Shown piece by piece: positions 44,850 through 55,990 of a stretch of 64,000 bases of DNA. The DNA is from Phorcus lineatus (taxonomy: Eukaryota; Mollusca; Gastropoda; Trochida; Trochidae). The notes under the pieces were generated by a model. The model saw only the letters and a program-made list of their open reading frames with translations, ran no database searches and was not told where the DNA came from. The stretch lies in assembly GCA_921293015.1 (NCBI GenBank), contig OV121088.1, positions 18,637,645 through 18,701,644 on the forward strand, written 5' to 3'. The stretch's first letter is position 1. Every line of letters begins with the position of its first letter. Both the position numbers and the translations under genes were made by a program.

Positions 44850-47190
44850 ATTGCGTAGGCTCATAGTTGCTGATCCTTGTTGGATTAGAGATAGGTATCA
44901 CATCCTCATAATTAACCATCGATCCGTGATGGGTACAATAAGGCCTCGGTCTGCATCCAATACAGCACCCAGATACTTGATCCTTGATGTGGGAGTCAGT
45001 TCCGATTTCTCCAAGTGAACTAGCCAACCTATGTGGGTAAAAACGTGTATCATAATCTTGGTCTGTTGCAGAAGAATATCTGTCCGAACATGTCTCCCCA
45101 GGAAGTTGTCGAGAAACCCTTGAGTTGCCTCGGATGTGCAGAAGGTATAGAAATGGTTTCAACCCTATCATGAATTCCCATGGTACTACTGAGACCCCGA
45201 ACGGAAGTACTCAGAATTGGAACCGCCTGTCGTTCAATGCGAAACGAAGATACATCTGGGAATGAGGATGGATAAGAATATGCAGATGGATAAGAATATG
45301 CAGATAAGTGTCTTTCTGGTCCAAGCTGACAAACTTGGATCGAGGATGAATCAGCTTCGTGACGTTGGACAAAGACTCCATGGTGAACTTTGGTGATCTT
45401 GTCAAAAACTCCTTGTTCAATATCTTTAGGTCGTTAATCATCCTCATATCTCCTGTGTCACGCTTGAGGACTAGAAAATCTGGGGAGTGGAACTCCAGAG
45501 AGTTGTCCAGGGGGGAAAAACTCTATAATTGCCTCCTTCAGCAAAAATTGTTCTATCACAATTATCGCTGCGTCCAAACGCCGGTATTGTAGAAAATACC
45601 TCCTTCCCATAGGATATACTGCTAAGGCTGGACGAGCATGGAATTGGAGCTGACAGCCGTCTGAAATCATTGACTTTATCCAAGGATCTTGAGTGATCTG
45701 TTTCCTATTCTGAGCGGAGCGTTGCAGCCATCCCCCCATTGTGAAGGGAACGACTGCAAGTTGAAATTTGAAATCTAGATTCAAGTCCATGGGCATGCGC
45801 ATGTTGAAAGGGTCTGATAGTGTCGAAACTGCAGGGTAAAAAGTCAACGACGTCTGGGGAAGGCAGAAGACCCCTTCAACCTCTACTTCCTCTGCATCGG
45901 AAATAAGAAGTTGGAAGGTTGTTCCTCAACTGTTGATTTTGCGTTACATCCCCTTGACGATTCTTGTGTCGAGAGTTCGCTCTCTCAAAAGTTGGGTGAT
46001 GGAGGGGGAGTCGGGTCTGAGGGTTGGGATAACCTCTTCTGCCCCTGGGGGCACCACGGCTCCTGTTGTGGGCTATGAGAGCCGCCATAAACTAAGAGAT
46101 GAGATTACGAGTGGTCTGAGCTTCTTGTGAATTAATAGCCTGACTACACTGGCCGTTTAACATAGACTTTGATTTAAAAGGCTGTTGAAAGAGATCCTCT
46201 CTTGAATGCTGCGGAAGAGTCCTAATCCCCTCCTTCATATGAGCATGCTCCAATGCAGTCAAGCAACCTATGGTATCAAGTTGAGCTTGGGTGGGGTCAC
46301 TAACTGCAAATAGATCACGTCCAGGAAGGTGTGGGCTAAGTTGAGGCGCCTAGTGGAGCACAGGCACTCTCACTAAATAGGTCACCACGACCTGTCAAGG
46401 CCGGCAGGCCCCCAGAGGGTAAACATTGCCACCCGGGTTTGCGATCATTCACCCTTACTTCTGTACTCCCACCGTTGGGTTGGCAGCTCACATACCAGCT
46501 GTAGTCTTAACCTCAGCGGACTCCTTAGCTATGGAACAGGAGTCATTCTTGCAGGGGGAAGCAGAGTTACACAAACCTCCCGAACGGGATTAAGACTCGC
46601 TGAGAGATTTCTTCAAATCCTGGAGTTTGGTTGAGGATCTTTAAACGATTGATAAAAGGGACCAGATCAAGGGAGTTAGCTGTATTTACCATCCAAGACA
46701 AAGGAATTTGCGAATTCAAGGCCGAATCTTCTGACACAAAAGTAGCCGACTTAGTCTTAGAAGGAGCTGAACGGGAGTTTTTAGACCTTACTTCAAACAT
46801 CTTAATCCTTTCCTCATCTGGCATATCCATACACATGAGACATCGCGAAGTCATTGAGCAAATAGAGTCTTTATCACATAAGAAACATAAAGTCACAAGA
46901 AAACACACAAATAAACACAATGCGGTTGTCCTTAAACTAAATGCCGTTATCATATACCCTTTCAAATGTATGATCCAAGTAGAACATGGAGAAGCAGATG
47001 AATAAGTTCAGTCTCCTGTAAGCAGCTGCCAATATTCAATCCTGCAAGTATGATAAGTCTAACAGTAAGTTGAAGGTTTATTGATGTGAACATTCCCTCA
47101 ACATCGAGCTGTACCCCCTTCCTCCTGTATGTGAGATACGAGACACAGCTCAACTAAGAGGGGATGTTTACGCCAATAATTAGGAACAAT
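44850..47190 (-). pseudogene. DIRS copy 2: decayed 5' part (ORF1 and start of RT)
   Basis: The minus strand carries diverged pieces of the intact element in the same order: an ORF1 N-terminus near 46900..46760 (CFLCDKDSICSMTSRCLMC), an ORF1 Arg/Gly tail near 46090..45880, then the RT start (near 45800..45550) and RT palm at 45447..45211 (NDLKILNKEF, KFTMESLSNV), with a duplicated HILIH segment. Frame shifts and stops separate all pieces. RNase H and recombinase are missing; the RT stops near 44910, next to the end of the intact copy. It is older than the intact copy. Confidence 0.8.
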
Positions 47191-47500
47191 AACTTTTTAA
47201 CAATGTATTGCTAGTAATTTTTAGTAAAATTAATTAGCTCTGCGATGAGCAAATTTTCACCCACCCGAGAAAGATTTTACTCATGCCTCCCTGCATGATT
47301 CCAGGGGATGTTTCATGATGGGATAAGAGAATGTGAAGCTGCCACCTACTGTGCCAAGGGGAGATAACTTCAAGCTGAGGAGGGAGCTGCAGACCACTAA
47401 TGGCAATTATAATTAAAACGTTTCTGTCTTCTGTAGGTAGGTTCAGGGAACAGAGAAAGGGGGGACAGCTCCTCCCATGCCAATAATTCAAATATGCATT
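47070..47500 (+). repeat. DIRS end fragment in inverted orientation
   Basis: Aligns, reverse-complemented, to the left terminal repeat and internal complementary region of the intact copy (38206..38640): GAGAATGTGAAGCTGCCACC near 47330, CTTCTGTAGGTAGGTTCAGG near 47430, and GATGTTTACGCCAATAATTA near 47165. It is diverged and probably belongs to a further lost copy. Confidence 0.65.
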
Positions 47501-49690
47501 ATCCAATGGGCGGCTTATTTCCTTTTGATCTTTCCGCAATGATAAATCATGTAGCAATAAAACTCAATCTATAATTATTACGTCATGAATTTATCACCAA
47601 AACTTATTTCCGACGTTCTGATTCGGCAATCGGGAAGGAAAAGTAGGTAGTTCGGAGTTCTAATGCGCATATCCTACTGTCAGAGAAAACTTGATCTTGA
47701 TGATGTCATCTAATGATATGCAATACTCTCCCACACGTGCATGTGTGCTTCCTTGTGCGCTGGTCAAATATTCGTTGTATGCATTATGGGTGAATACTGT
47801 AAATCATCTAAATGAATATCAAAAGTGTTGAAATCCACCCATCCCGCATCTGTTGATTCTGAACACAGCAATCACACAATTTTACGTGACACATTGGATT
47901 GAGGGTCAGGGTAACTTTAGGGGGATATATTTCAGAAAATGTTGTATCACACGATTATGATGTGTCTTAATATGAGCAACACAAACTAGCGAAAGCATTA
48001 ATAATAATTTGTTTTTTCTTTTAAGAAATATTATGGGATAGGGACCAACAATTTTTTAACAATGCACAGCGAGTCAGTTGATCAATAAAAGTCCGGGAGT
48101 CGTCGTAAAACATCTCATTTCATTTATTTAAGTTTATTTATGATGGCCAAATTGGTATCCAATGTTAAATAGTCTTTAGTACTGTGCGCCAAAAAAAGTT
48201 GTACCAAAGATAAGTTCGAAACACTCATAATTTAAACAAACAGATAGACCTTTTCTTTGTCCAGATTTTTGCAGAAAGAAATCGAAAATGAAGAGTTGTG
48301 TTGTTTTAGCTACGTTATCAATATGCCGATACCACTATTGTAATTCGACATGGTTGACTTAGATATTTTTTTTCATATGGGAGCAAGATATTAGAAATTG
48401 CCACTTGTGCTTGAGTTATTTGCATACGAACCCTAATAGAAACAAAAGAACAGCTTTTTATCGTATGCATGATAAATTGCTTAAATATTTTGTTAAAAGT
48501 GGTTATTTTACGAATGCTTCGCGTTACAACTGTTTAATGTTAAAACAGTTTAACACTTTAAAATGACTTGTCCCTTTCATATTCAGGGGAGGTAAGTCCC
48601 TTCGTGTCAGACACACATATTTGAATATGCAGATAAGGGTAAACTAATATCAGGGGCGTAGGAACAGGGGGGGGGGGCTTGTGGGGGCTTAGCCCCCCCA
48701 CTTTTTTTCGAAATGTTTTTTTTTTTCAAAATGACTATTTTTCCCTTTCTACTACATATTTCCCAATAACTGGTCTAGTATTGTTACAAAACAGTTACTA
48801 TGCACTACTTTGAGGGTAGTTCTAAAACTACTCTGAGGGTAGAACTAAAACATCCAATCAAACAAGGAATTAAACTGACTTCAGTATTATGTCCTAATTG
48901 ATGATAAGATGGGATAAGCAAAATTTCAATTCAAACCCCCCCCCCCCCCCCCCCAAAACAACAGCTAACAGTAAAGGCGTTTTCAGGCAATAAAGTACGT
49001 TTCCCCTACGAATTATGAGGTAAACAGTTAGCTGTCTTCTGATGAGTTGTTTTTTTTATCAGGAAAGAGTAAAAGAATTAGGTTTCTATGGTTTTCTGTT
49101 TTTGATCCGAACTGCCTAGGAAAAGGGCAGTTATAGGGCGGAGCTAGCAACATCTGGCCGACGACCTTGAATCATTTCAACATTGTTTCATATTTAGGAA
49201 TGTAGCCAGTGATCAAAGGAAAGGAAGTCGCTCGGTGACGACAGGCATCAAAACAAAAATATTACCCGACACTTCACTCTTTCTCATTTGTTTAAAACAA
49301 CAAATATCGATCTAATCGTGAAACGCAACAAACAGTTTTAAGTCATCACTGATAATAGGAATTTAATTACGTCCCGTAAAACTACCAATTGGCACTACAA
49401 ATTTGGCGCTTGACAGGGCATCAAGGGTCAGCATTCTTCTTCCGACTGATTCAAAAGTCGATAATCACTTAGAGAAATGATGTCAGGTGGCATAGAGCAA
49501 AAGGTTACCCATTGGATAAAACAGATACATGATTGACACAAGTGGGTGTATACGAAATATCAGCTTGCTATCACTCACTCCACAACACCACAAACAAACC
49601 ATTGCTAAGACACCTTAAAGGCGTGGGGTAATTTTTAACGAAAAAGCAGAAAATGGTAAAAATGCAACAGATGTCCTAGCACAACCATTA
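47501..49690. other. Unassigned AT-rich DNA with G-run and C-run
   Basis: No gene recognised. A run of 11 G at 48667..48677 is followed by a small hairpin (GGGGGCTTAGCCCCC), and 19 C occur at 48936..48954. Otherwise nothing notable. Confidence 0.5.
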
Positions 49691-49699
49691 TGATTAAAC

Positions 49700-50440
49700 G
49701 ACAATATTAAAATAGATGGAAAACCAATATACACTGTATTATAAACACTACTCAGGTAATTGAATAACTTTAATCAACGATATGCTTAATTGCAGTGGGA
49801 AATTTCTACATGTTAAACAAATGAGAACATTATTTGGATGCAAAACTAATTTTCTAGATTATCAGGGAATAATTGAATCAATTAGATATTACTGCAAAAC
49901 TATAAATATTCATATTGAAAACAAAATCCAGTTCCCTACCTTGCCCTTTTTTTTACAAAACATTATTGTAGAGCCATAGGGTTGTAGAGACATTATAATG
50001 ACTAACTCATAACTAGAAAAACTAAAAAACCTTGAAATACAGAGAAAAATGACTAAAAGAATTAATTGAACCTATTGATGAATGTATGGTCATCAAAAGT
50101 ATTGGGAAAAAAATTGAAGGATGGGTTTTTGAAAAAACAGGAACGAATTTAACTTTCACTACAAAAAAGGTTAATTTAGGTTACTGCGAAAAGAGAAACT
50201 ATGTCCTTTATTTGATAATGATTGTCATAAAATAAAATATATATATAAAATGAAACAACAGGAAAAAATACCAAACTTGAAACATGTAAAAGAAGACATT
50301 AAGACACTGTATTATGTTGACCGCTTTAATGCCTACTCAAACTGCAAATATGAAAGCTTCAAAAAAATTCTGGTCGGTATGTCATGACCTTTTCTGATAT
50401 TCTTTTGTACATTTCTGTTAAGCATGAACCTATCTTTCCC
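49700..50440 (+). pseudogene. L1/Tx1-like LINE 3' end remnant
   Basis: An open piece at 49782..49979 gives FGCKTNFLDYQGIIESIRYY, and further on, after stops, IKYIYKMKQQEKIPNLKHVK and ESFKKIW. These resemble the far C-terminus of Tx1-type LINE ORF2 proteins. No catalytic part remains. Confidence 0.5.
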
Positions 50441-50754
50441 ATCATTTGCTTGTAAATCAAACACCACATGTGTTCAAGTAATCTTGTTGTGTATTGAACT
50501 GAATATGTGATTTGTATTGGCTTGTATGGAAATATAAAACTAGAAATATGTGCATGTGATGCACAGTGATGTCCCCTTCCAAACTTTTAATCCAACCTAA
50601 TCGTCTTATTGCCACTTATACCAGAAACAATCCATACCAAACATATAACATGTTCAATGGTGCATAAGGAAGAGTTTTATATATTTGTCAACTTCTTTAT
50701 TGTAGGGAATGTGACATTTGATACTCACACAGTCATCAAATATAATAATTAGCA

Positions 50755-51485
50755 TCTACAGCCCCCAATATGCACCAAGTTCAAATTGTTTCCATGGAAA
50801 CCAAGTAAAATGAAAAATCAAGAACAACTAAAGTAGCAAAAGGCACCACCCAAGCACTAGATCTATCCACATACCAAGCTTAGTAAAATAATACTCATTA
50901 GATTTTTAGATATCGGTTGGAAAACTACCCTACCCCCATATGCACAAAGTTGAAATCGTTTCCATGAAAACCTGAAAAATATTAAAAAATTGAACCAAAG
51001 TAGCAAAAGGCACCTCTCCATCACTAGATCTAACCACATACCAAGTTTCGAACAAAAATATTGAACAGTTTTTTAGATATGGCCCAGAAACGAAAGCATC
51101 CCCCTACATGCACCTAGTTCAAATTGTCTCCATGGAAACTAGAAAAAAAATCAGAATAACCAAAATAGCAAAAGGCACCACTCCATTTCTAGACCTAACC
51201 ACAAAGCAAGTTTCATAAAAAAATATTGAACGGTTTTTGTGATATGGCCCGGAAACAGAGCCTACCCCCAATTTGCACTAAGTTCAATTTGTTTCCATGG
51301 CAGCCAGAAAAAAAATTCAGATAAACTAAAATAGCAAATGGCACCACCCCACCATTAGACCTAACCATATACCAAGTTTCATAAAAAATACTATTGAATG
51401 GTTTTTAAATTCGGAATTACGGAACCACGTAAGGAACATTATTGAAAACATTATGTCTGCCGCAAAGCTTTGCGGGGGACATAAT
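50755..51485. mobile_element. Tandem-repeat element, family B (four units, terminal hairpin)
   Basis: Palindrome cores GTTTCCATGGAAAC or variants start at 50788, 50958, 51126 and 51291 (period 165 to 170). Units also share AGTAGCAAAAGGCACC, ACATACCAAG and CCxGAAACxxA blocks. The element ends in a hairpin, ATGTCTGCCGCAAAG/CTTTGCGGGGGACAT, at 51453..51482, with CCGCAAAGCTTTGCGG a perfect palindrome. Same design as the 36920 element, different sequence. Confidence 0.75.
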
Positions 51486-53052
51486 TTTAAAAAAACAGCT
51501 TTATTGACTTTCAAAAATGTTCTCCATGATACTGACATGACACCATGACGTATTATATTTTGTATCTTGGAGCAGTATTCACAAAGGCCTATGGCTTGTT
51601 TACCAATCAAATTCTTCATTGAAATAAATATTTTTTAATGGATTTAAGTTGAGGTTTCTGAGGTCAAAGGACTGCTACATCAACTCACTGTGTATATATA
51701 ACATTCAACTGAAAACTATAAACAGTGAAATTCATAAAAAGATTTAAGGTCCATTGTTGACAAATGTATCATCTGTGTGATGCTACCATGTTTAGGTTGG
51801 GAGATAAGCTCTTGACACCACGACATCTTCAAATTCAGTTGAAAATCTTAAAATTCTGAAAAAAGAAGTTGAAAATCTAAAAATATTTCTAGTGTAAGCG
51901 ACCAAAGAATGCAAAAGCAAATCATCACATCATAGTGATTTGATTTAAGTTCAATGGAAAATGTTTATAACTCCATGTTTGTTCACAAGAAAAAGGTGCC
52001 TGTTATATGTGTCAGAAAAAGTAATCATATGATATGAAAGAATAAAAATCTAGCCATTTAACAAACAAAATTTTATTCAGATACGTTTCACTTCTTTTGT
52101 GTGTTTGCATTTATAAAATTTTGGTATGTTGGTGTTAAAAACCATGTTACATTTTACTGAGAAATAAAGTGAATATTGTTCAGCCCATTCTTTCAAGCCA
52201 ACTGGCCATACTTTCATTGTTAGCCTTTAGGTACAAGTCACTTGTCACAGCACCATGAGATGTCAAACCCTCAAATTCTGGAAAAACACAAATTCAACAA
52301 AGGAGACTTAATAACAAAATCTTGTCAGTGTTAACTGCAAATGACCTACAGAGAAAAGAAGCATTTGATTAACAGGTTGAACTCAAAAGACCCAAATGAG
52401 TTCCAAATTAGTATGATAGCCTTATCATGCAAAGTAAAGAGTATATTGATGTGAGCGAGAGTAGCACTTGGAACAACCAATTGTTTTTTCAAGAAACTTT
52501 AAATTTATCACATATCTTCGAGACAAAGGCTATACAGTTGTTTTTGGCAACTTATGTTGTAATTTCTAAAAATGTCAACATGATTAATCTTTCTTTGAAG
52601 AGATTTGTCACAAAATCAAGTCAAGAGTGATAAAATCAGTGAAATAATCCTACGAGTCCCAGAGCATCACAACTATGTTGGGATGCTTAAATTTTATATA
52701 CAAACAAAATAAGATTTTCTTCATACAGTCAGTGGCATACCAAAGAAGTTGAAAATGTAAAGAATTGTCTAGGGATCATAAAAATCTCATTTGTTACATG
52801 AATTCTGAGCTATGAAGGAAACAAAACACTTTAAGTGTGAAAGCTGGGGTATTGATAACGAAAATGTTCCCAATATTTGAAATATTAACATTGGAATCAT
52901 TTACATAAATATTATTTCATTTAGATATTTTTGACATCATGGCTTTATAAAGAAATAATCACAAATCATATACTTAGGTACTCAAGTTTTAAGGTGTCAT
53001 GAATTTGTAAATGAGGTAAGTAAATGTAATCATTCTAATATAATTTAATTGA

Positions 53053-53167
53053 CCTGGGCCTAGATTTTCAAAGCTCTCTTAGCGCTAAGATGGTCGTAAG
53101 TACCATCAATTAGCATTGGCCTTCGGCTATCTTAACACTAAGAGAGCTTCGAAAATCAAGGCCCAGC
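53053..53167. mobile_element. Short foldback MITE
   Basis: CTGGGCCTAGATTTTCAAAG followed by CTCTCTTAGCGCTAAGA is mirrored by TCTTAACACTAAGAGAGC and TTCGAAAATCAAGGCCCAG. The two arms of about 37 bp are nearly complementary around a 40-bp centre. Confidence 0.8.
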
Positions 53168-54529
53168 TGTTTTAACTGTATGGGTCTATATGGTAGCAAA
53201 AACCATCAAGGTTGAATTAAAATATAGCCAACAGTAACAAAAACCTTTAAAATTTCAACTCTTGTATAAACTGTCAGTTCAGCATATCTGCTTTCCTACT
53301 ATTTGTTTTATAATTAACAATGAGCATGGCAGAGAACTCATGGAATGTCTTTTATGAACTCGTCAGTTTCTAAGAATATAAACCAGTCTTAATTGTTTAA
53401 ATTCTCAAAGAAAAACAAGTTTTGAACGGTTTTGTCTTTAAACAAAATCTTTGTGATAATGTTTTAGCCCCTCTTTCAAGTCCTATTAATGTCTTATTAT
53501 AAAATGTTAATCATGACACACCTTCATGTTATTATGAATCTCACTACCAATTTTTATCAGAATTAGATGATTAGTTTTGAAGTTATGAGCTGGAATGGAG
53601 TTGTTAAACAACCGCTAACCACGACTTTATCACTTCTCGTTTTTCGTTCAAATTTTTAAAAAAAATAAGAACTGGGCTTGATTTTTGTTAATTTCTCCAA
53701 TAAACACCTTTGATTAGCCTTTAATTAGGACAGTGTAATTATCGGCTGTGAAAAACACACCTGCCGGCCAGGGGTCATAAAATTCGCATGGGTGTGACGT
53801 AATAAACAGACTGTACAGAGTGGTGCATTATTATTTCAACTGAAATACCGCCTTAAATAATTGTTTAATTACCACTGATGTAGATATCTTTTTTACACCA
53901 AACGCTTAATAGTGTTACATCGTCATATGTGGCATCAAAAGTGACATTCAAAAACGGCTTTCATTACCAAACTGAACATATTTGATGTTGCTCATTCTAA
54001 AAAAACATTTTTTTTAAATATTGCTGAGTAATTAAATAGTTTTAACCTAAATTATCAAAAATTTCCTGACATTTATTGAGGTTTGAGCAAAATGACACTC
54101 AATTATTGTCATGTTTTTAATTTTGCTTTCATAATGTGTCACACCAATTAAGGTTCTCCTGGAAATTTGAGCTCCTTATTTTAATTTGTTGCAATTGGAA
54201 GCCTGTTGCAATTGTCCTTGAAACTGTCCAGCCTGCATAATAAGAAGAGGTGGAAGTTTGATCTCCTAGCTATTATTCAGGGTTCCCCTAAAAATGCTGT
54301 AATTCCACATGAATTATTTTATATGTTTTGTATATACAATCTGAAACATTTTATGGAACAATTTCATTACCTACACATTCTTTAAAGAGATCTAGGACTT
54401 GAAAGAAGCGATTGCCATATTTGTAAGTGTACACTACTGTACACATTGTCCTGCTATTTAAGGTTTGCCAATTCCTTGGCTTTGAACAATCACTTTGGGT
54501 ACAATTTGGGAGAGATTATATAATTTTCC

Positions 54530-54660
54530 TGTAAGATACTGCAGTGTAATATTTATATGGCGATATAAAACTAGTGTAATACCCCTTCATGTATGACGTC
54601 ACAATATTGTGTGGTTGTGACGTCACAAAGTTGGCACCACTGTCACAATGGTGGCCAAGT
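54530..54660. repeat. Dispersed repeat with paired GACGTCA palindromes (copy 2, inverted)
   Basis: The reverse complement of the segment at 5290..5425: ACTGCAGTGTAATATTTATA, TATGGCGATATAAAACTAGT, then TATGACGTCACAATATTGTG and TGTGACGTCACAAAGTTGG. Identity is high but not complete. Confidence 0.65.
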
Positions 54661-55012
54661 CACGGAAATGTTTCGTTCAATACACTTTCAGCATTCATGC
54701 TTGATTACTGAGGTCAAGTAATAAACAGAATACTAAAATTCTTTCAATTTGATACTATTTTTTACTTAACTCATTAATGATTCAGTATCAAACTCGCTTT
54801 CGCTCGTTTTGTACCTAATCATTAGCTCGTATGATAAAAATAGTATTAAATGGAGGTGGTTTAGTATCCTCCATACATGAGAAACACAATCATTGACATG
54901 ATTCCTGTATGTATGAAATACATCATACAGTTGATTCACAAGAATAAGGCATATTGCTTCCCTTATTCAGACAGCAATTTATTAAAACAAACTAAAGATG
55001 TATGAAATAATA

Positions 55013-55018
55013 TTTATT
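55013..55018 (-). terminator. AATAAA polyadenylation signal of gene B
   Basis: AATAAA on the minus strand, about 450 nt past the gene B stop codon. A second AATAAA lies at 54978..54983. The choice between them is not decidable from sequence. Confidence 0.55.
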
Positions 55019-55466
55019 CATTGCATTTCCCTGTTAACATATGATTGTATAACAAATGGAAAAAATTGTATAAAAAGGTATATGTGTAGAAATATACATT
55101 TTTGATTGCTCTGCACAATGTCAACATTAAAAGGCTTATAAAGTTCAATATTATGCTCCATATGTTGTGAACACAGAATAATAACAACATGAATTAAAGG
55201 TTTAAAAAGTCTTGAATATTGAATTGCATCAGAAAAAAATAACCAGGGAGAGAGGGGGATTTCTGCTTGAGTGAGGAGTATTTTATCCAATACTGCAAGT
55301 GTATATCAAAAAGTAAATATCAAAACTTGAGAAAATTTAGCATTTTTCTGACGAGTATACGTCTCAGCTACTAGATTGTGTGAAGAAATGATGACAGGAA
55401 AGAAACGTACATTAAAAGAAGAGGAGACTACTCTATTTGTGTGTTGTGATGACACTCTGGGTAGGT

Positions 55467-55990
55467 TCAGAAATCACGTGTTGTTGTGTTGTAGAAGGAG
55501 ATCTGCTTGTCAGTTCTAAGCCCATAGTTGCCGTCATACGTGCGGTAGTAGTGCCCGCTCTCCCTGTCCAGCTCGTTTAGCAGTTCGGGCTTGTTTCCTC
55601 GACTCCTGCAAAATATGGACAGTTTGCTTTGGAACATTCTCAGCTTAGACAAAGAGTAGATGTTTTTAAAAAATTAATTTCAGTACAGAAAAGAGAGCAG
55701 ATATGCATACATTTTACCTGAGATATACAAATACTATATAACTTGCTCTTATTAAAAATTAACACAATGTTAAATTCTATAGGTGACTGATCATTATGTT
55801 ACCCTGTATAAGTGACTGAACATTTGATACCTGATGTAGATGACATAAGCTGATATGATGATAGCAATAAGGAAGACACCAGCAATTCCAGCACTGATGC
55901 CAATAACAACACTGCTGCTTGTTGCACCCTCTTCAGTAGGGAATCCTTCTGTTGTTGGCAAAGTTGTTGTCACATCAAGGCATTTGTCAC
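55467..55990 (-). CDS. Gene B transmembrane and cytoplasmic exons
   Basis: Exon 55990-55831 has a Thr-rich stem, then VVIGISAGIAGVFLIAIII, a single membrane helix, followed by a basic YIRSRG stop-transfer. Exon 55605-55467 encodes the tail with tyrosines in RESGHYYRTYDGNYG and ends TTTRDF and a stop. The two tyrosine clusters could be phosphorylation sites (inference). Splice join: ATCAG|GTATCA and TTGCAG acceptor, phase 2. Confidence 0.85.

Larger units (their letters stand above)
51486..55012. other. Intergenic DNA 3' of gene B
   Basis: AT-rich, no supported gene. It contains the MITE hairpin at 53053..53167 and the inverted dispersed repeat at 54530..54660. The open frame at 52427..52630 is unsupported. 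Confidence 0.5.
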
